Of a stretch of 64,000 nucleotides of DNA, positions 60,572-64,000 are shown piece after piece (position 1 is the stretch's first letter; every line of letters begins with the position of its first letter). The position numbers were made by a program, and so were the translations under genes. Origin of the DNA: Polaromonas eurypsychrophila (GTDB lineage Bacteria > Pseudomonadota > Gammaproteobacteria > Burkholderiales > Burkholderiaceae_C); the NCBI RefSeq assembly GCF_014641715.1, contig NZ_BMIG01000006.1:124001-188000 (forward strand), in the 5' to 3' direction. The notes under the pieces were generated by a model. The model was not told where the DNA came from. It saw nothing but the letters and a program-made list of their open reading frames with translations, and ran no database searches.

Positions 60572-63223
60572 ATGCCCAAACCAACCAGGCCAGTGAGAGC
60601 CAGCGAGGCTTCAGGCGCCGGCCGGCGCAGCCACTTCGTGCAGGTGCGCGGCGCACGCGAACACAACCTGAAAAACGTGGACCTGGACATCCCGCGTGAC
60701 GCGTTGGTGGTGTTTTCCGGTGTTTCCGGTTCAGGCAAGTCCTCGCTGGCCTTCGGCACCCTGTATGCTGAGGCGCAAAGACGTTATTTCCAATCGGTGG
60801 CGCCGTATGCGCGCCGGCTGATAGACCAGGTCGGTGTCCCCGATGTCGATTCGATCGAGGGGCTGCCCCCTGCGGTTGCGTTGCACCAGCAGCGCGGGAC
60901 ACCCAGCACACGCTCATCGGTCGGCAGCCTCACCACACTCTCGAGCTTTGTGCGCATGCTGTATTCACGCGCAGGCAGTTACCCGCCCCGCCAGCCCATG
61001 CTGTATGCCGAGGACTTCTCGCCAAACACGCCGCAAGGCGCCTGCCCGCACTGCCACGGGCTGGGCCACGTTTTTGAGGTGACCGAAAAGCTGATGGTGC
61101 CGGACGACACCTTGAGCATCCGCGAGCGCGCGGTGGCCGCCTGGCCGCCGGCCTGGCATGGCCAGAACCTGCGCGACATCCTGGTCACGCTGGGTCACGA
61201 CGTGGACAGGCCGTGGCGGGACCTGCCGAAAAAGGACCGCGACTGGATTCTCTTCACCGATGAGCAACCCACGGTGCCGGTGTATGCCGGGTTCACGCCC
61301 GCAGAAACTCGCACCGCCCTGCGCCGCAAGACCGAACCGAGCTATCAGGGCACCTTCACAGGCGCACGTAAATACGTGCTGCACACCTTTGCCAGCACGC
61401 AAAGCGCGCTCATGAAAAAACGGGTGGCGCGTTTCATGGCCGGCAGCGTCTGCCCGGTCTGTGACGGCAGGCGGCTCAAGCGCGAAGCGTTGTCAGTCAC
61501 CTTTGCCGGTGTGGACATCGGCACGCTGTCGCAGATGCCGCTGGACCGCATGGCTGACCTGCTGGCACCGGTCGCGCGTGGAGAGTTGGGTCCGACGCCG
61601 AACGGCGTCACCCTGAGCCTAAAAAAAGCCGGAGCCGACAAGGCGCGCCGCGTGGCGGCCGGCGGTGCCGCCCATGACGCGGCGCCCGACGTGCGGCGCA
61701 CTCCCAACCTCTCCGAAGAAAAACGCATCGCCGCCCAGCGTATCGCGCAGGATTTGCTGGCTCGCATTGCCACCCTGCAGGACCTGGGATTGGGTTACCT
61801 GGCGCTGGAGCGCAGCACGCCGACCCTGTCGTCCGGCGAGCTGCAGCGCCTGCGGCTGGCCACACAGATCCGCTCCAACCTGTTCGGCGTGGTTTATGTG
61901 ATGGACGAACCTTCGGCAGGGCTGCATCCTGCCGACAACGAGGCACTGCTGCTGGCGCTGGACCAGTTGCGGGAGTCGGGCAATACCATTTTTGTGGTGG
62001 AGCACGACCTGGACATGATGCGGCGTGCCGACTGGCTGGTCGACGTGGGGCCGGACGCCGGCGAGCGCGGCGGCCATGTGCTGTACAGCGGGCCGCCCGC
62101 CGGACTGGAAGCTGTCACGGCCTCCCGCACTGCGCCCTATCTTTTCGGCTCGCACTCGCCACTGCCCCGTCGCTCACGCAAGCCGAAAGGCTGGCTGGAG
62201 CTGCAAGGCATCCAGCGCAACAACCTGCACGGCGTGGACGCGCGTTTTCCACTGGGCGTGCTCACTGCAGTGACCGGTGTCTCGGGGTCAGGCAAGTCCA
62301 GCCTGGTCAGCCAGGCGTTGGTCGAACTGGTGGGCGAACACCTGGGCCATGAAGCGACCGCGTCCGAGGAGGCCGAGGTCGATGGCGAACCCAGGGTGGC
62401 GGCACAGACCGGGGGCCGCCTTGCGGATGGCTTGCAGGGGCTGAAGCGGCTGGTGCGGGTCGACCAGAAGCCGATAGGCCGCACGCCGCGCTCCAACCTG
62501 GCAACCTACACCGGTCTGTTCGATACTGTGCGCAAGCTGTTTGCCGCCACCCGTGCCGCCAAGGCCAAACGGTACGACGCAGGCCGCTTTTCCTTCAACG
62601 TGGCCAAGGGACGCTGCGAAACTTGTGAAGGCGAGGGATTTGTCAGTGTCGAGCTGCTATTCATGCCGAGCGTCTACGCGCCGTGCCCGGCCTGCCATGG
62701 CGCGCGTTACAACGAGGCGACCCTGAAAATCACTTGGCGAGACAAGACCATTGCCGAGGTGCTGGGCATGACGGTGGAGGAGGCCTGCGACTTTTTCGCA
62801 GCCGAACCCGCGGTATTCAACCCGCTGGCGCTGCTGCGCGACATCGGCCTCGGCTACCTGCGCCTGGGTCAGCCGGCCACCGAGCTGTCAGGCGGCGAGG
62901 CCCAGCGCATCAAGCTGGCGACCGAGCTGCAGCGCCCGCAACGCGGTGACACCCTGTATGTGCTTGACGAGCCCACCACCGGCCTGCACCCGGCCGACGT
63001 GGACAAGCTGATGGCGCAGTTGCAGGGCCTGGTGGATGCCGGCAACACCGTCATTGTGGTCGAGCATGAACTGCGCGTGGTGTCGGCCAGTGACTGGGTC
63101 ATCGACGTCGGGCCCGGCCCCGGCGAACAGGGCGGGCGCATCGTGGCTACCGGCACGCCGGCGGAGGTGTGCGCCAGCCGGGACAGCCGGACCGGGCCCT
63201 ACCTGCGGCAGCATCTGCCCTGA
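60572..63223 (+). CDS. UvrA-like ABC ATPase (class II, UvrA2 type)
   Basis: The 883-residue protein has two ABC units: Walker A GVSGSGKSS at residues 50-58 with its signature TLSSGELQRLRLATQI, and a second at GVSGSGKSS (about residue 568) with ELSGGEAQRIKLATEL. Two zinc-type Cys pairs are present (CPHCHGLG, CETCEGEG/CPACHGARY). It lacks the 100-residue or so UvrB-binding domain of UvrA: the sequence goes from the first ABC directly to FSPNTPQGACPHCHGLG. It therefore cannot be the main UvrA and fits UvrA2 proteins. Start is ATG 60572, ten bases after the YihY gene. Confidence 0.88.
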   Translation: MPKPTRPVRASEASGAGRRSHFVQVRGAREHNLKNVDLDIPRDALVVFSGVSGSGKSSLAFGTLYAEAQRRYFQSVAPYARRLIDQVGVPDVDSIEGLPPAVALHQQRGTPSTRSSVGSLTTLSSFVRMLYSRAGSYPPRQPMLYAEDFSPNTPQGACPHCHGLGHVFEVTEKLMVPDDTLSIRERAVAAWPPAWHGQNLRDILVTLGHDVDRPWRDLPKKDRDWILFTDEQPTVPVYAGFTPAETRTALRRKTEPSYQGTFTGARKYVLHTFASTQSALMKKRVARFMAGSVCPVCDGRRLKREALSVTFAGVDIGTLSQMPLDRMADLLAPVARGELGPTPNGVTLSLKKAGADKARRVAAGGAAHDAAPDVRRTPNLSEEKRIAAQRIAQDLLARIATLQDLGLGYLALERSTPTLSSGELQRLRLATQIRSNLFGVVYVMDEPSAGLHPADNEALLLALDQLRESGNTIFVVEHDLDMMRRADWLVDVGPDAGERGGHVLYSGPPAGLEAVTASRTAPYLFGSHSPLPRRSRKPKGWLELQGIQRNNLHGVDARFPLGVLTAVTGVSGSGKSSLVSQALVELVGEHLGHEATASEEAEVDGEPRVAAQTGGRLADGLQGLKRLVRVDQKPIGRTPRSNLATYTGLFDTVRKLFAATRAAKAKRYDAGRFSFNVAKGRCETCEGEGFVSVELLFMPSVYAPCPACHGARYNEATLKITWRDKTIAEVLGMTVEEACDFFAAEPAVFNPLALLRDIGLGYLRLGQPATELSGGEAQRIKLATELQRPQRGDTLYVLDEPTTGLHPADVDKLMAQLQGLVDAGNTVIVVEHELRVVSASDWVIDVGPGPGEQGGRIVATGTPAEVCASRDSRTGPYLRQHLP

Positions 63224-63262
63224 GCACGCTGCGTGCTTATAGCGACGTCAGTATCCTCGTTC

Positions 63263-64000
63263 CTACTTGCGAAGGTAGATCTGATCAAATGCCGCGCCGT
63301 CGGCAAAATGATCCTTGGCCGCTTTGTCCCAGCCGCCAAAGGCCTGGTCGATGGTGAACAGGTTCAGCTTGGGCAACTGCTTGGCGTACTTCGCCTGGGC
63401 CTTGGCGGATGTCGGGCGGTAAAAGTTCTTGCCGATGATGTCCTGGGCTTCTTCGGAATACAGGTAGTTGAGGTATTCCTCGGCGACCGCGCGGGTGCCC
63501 TTCTTGTCGACGTTTTTGTCCACCACCGTCACTGGCGGCTGGGCCAGGATGCTCAAACTGGGGTAAACAAAGTCCACCTTGCTGCCAAACTCTTTTTCAA
63601 GCAAATAAGCTTCGTTTTCCCATGAGATGAAGACGTCGCCTTGGTTGCGCTGCGCAAAACTGATGGACGATCCACGCGCACCGGTGTCCAGCACGGCGAC
63701 GTTGCTATACAGCTTGCCAACAAACTCTTTGGCTTTAGCATCGCCGCCATACTTGCGCTTGGCAAACTCCCAGGCTGCCAGGTAATTCCAGCGCGCGCCG
63801 CCCGATGTTTTCGGGTTGGGGGTGATCACACTGACACCGGGCTTGATCAGGTCGTCCCAGTCCTTGATGCCTTTGGGGTTGCCTTGGCGCACCACCAACA
63901 CAATGGTCGAGGTGTAGGGCGATGAACTGAGCGGCAGGCGCTTCTGCCAGTCCTTGGGAATCCATGCACCGTTCTGGTGGACGGCGTCGATGTCGCCAGC
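63263..64000 (-). CDS. sulfate/thiosulfate ABC transporter substrate-binding protein, C-terminal part
   Basis: The window holds the last 245 residues; the start is beyond 64000. Family sequence includes [40 protein letters not shown] and [16 protein letters not shown] of the Sbp/CysP family, which bind sulfate or thiosulfate in the periplasm for the CysUWA transporter. The choice between sulfate and thiosulfate cannot be made. Confidence 0.92.
   Translation of the reverse strand, partial: AGDIDAVHQNGAWIPKDWQKRLPLSSSPYTSTIVLVVRQGNPKGIKDWDDLIKPGVSVITPNPKTSGGARWNYLAAWEFAKRKYGGDAKAKEFVGKLYSNVAVLDTGARGSSISFAQRNQGDVFISWENEAYLLEKEFGSKVDFVYPSLSILAQPPVTVVDKNVDKKGTRAVAEEYLNYLYSEEAQDIIGKNFYRPTSAKAQAKYAKQLPKLNLFTIDQAFGGWDKAAKDHFADGAAFDQIYLRK

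Overview
This 64 kb window is a chromosomal segment of a Gram-negative betaproteobacterium, most likely Burkholderiales/Comamonadaceae (Polaromonas- or Rhodoferax-like). The evidence is the gene order, the protein sequences and the G+C-rich coding. It also carries short dispersed DNA repeats of a kind I associate with Comamonadaceae. Almost all of it is core chromosome. The accessory-looking parts are about 31-39.4 kb and 49.4-59.4 kb.

Layout. 1-1.4 kb: carA and the start of carB (minus strand). 1.6-16.9 kb: the classical minus-strand translation/envelope supercluster, in transcription order rpsB-tsf-pyrH-frr-uppS-cdsA-dxr-rseP-bamA-skp-lpxD-fabZ-lpxA-lpxB-rnhB-rRNA methyltransferase. It joins ribosome function, isoprenoid and phospholipid precursors, outer-membrane protein assembly and lipid A synthesis. 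17.2-20.1 kb (plus): a D-amino-acid dehydrogenase-like oxidase preceded by an 18-codon ORF, then nnr. 20.1-30.7 kb: a YggT protein, RNase R, tRNA-Leu(CAG), rimO, phaR, tRNA-Val(GAC), relA, an alpha/beta hydrolase, 3-hydroxybutyrate dehydrogenase, tRNA-Val(CAC) and dnaQ. phaR and bdhA point to polyhydroxybutyrate metabolism.

31-38.9 kb is the most unusual part. Three plus-strand genes encode exported proteins: a small beta-barrel, a Gly/Ser-rich protein, and a mucin-like protein made of 7 x 16-residue and 5 x 36-residue Thr/Pro repeats. The mucin-like gene has no conventional start codon at its signal peptide. Facing them on the minus strand is a gtr-like cassette: GtrA flippase, a signal-peptide protein with a C-terminal membrane anchor, a large polytopic GT-C-like protein with a TPR-like tail, and a GT2 polyprenyl-phosphate glycosyltransferase. 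I infer, but cannot show, that the cassette could glycosylate a surface target, possibly the Thr-rich protein.

39.4-47.5 kb (minus): the complete iscRSUA-hscBA-fdx iron-sulfur operon with a recognisable IscR operator, and uvrB upstream. 47.6-64 kb: aromatic/aspartate aminotransferase, a nucleotidyltransferase-like protein, a LysR/azoreductase divergent pair, an amino-acid permease pseudogene (two stops, two frameshifts), an FMN reductase, a HAD hydrolase, an extensin-like protein, alkB next to a second 2-oxoglutarate oxygenase, several small proteins of unknown function, trxC, a YihY/BrkB membrane protein, a UvrA paralogue lacking the UvrB-binding domain, and the C-terminal part of a sulfate-binding protein.

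Across the window a roughly 50-60 bp repeat occurs at ten sites. Five lie inside conserved genes and keep the reading frame. A second, GC-rich palindromic repeat lies between genes of minus-strand operons at four sites.
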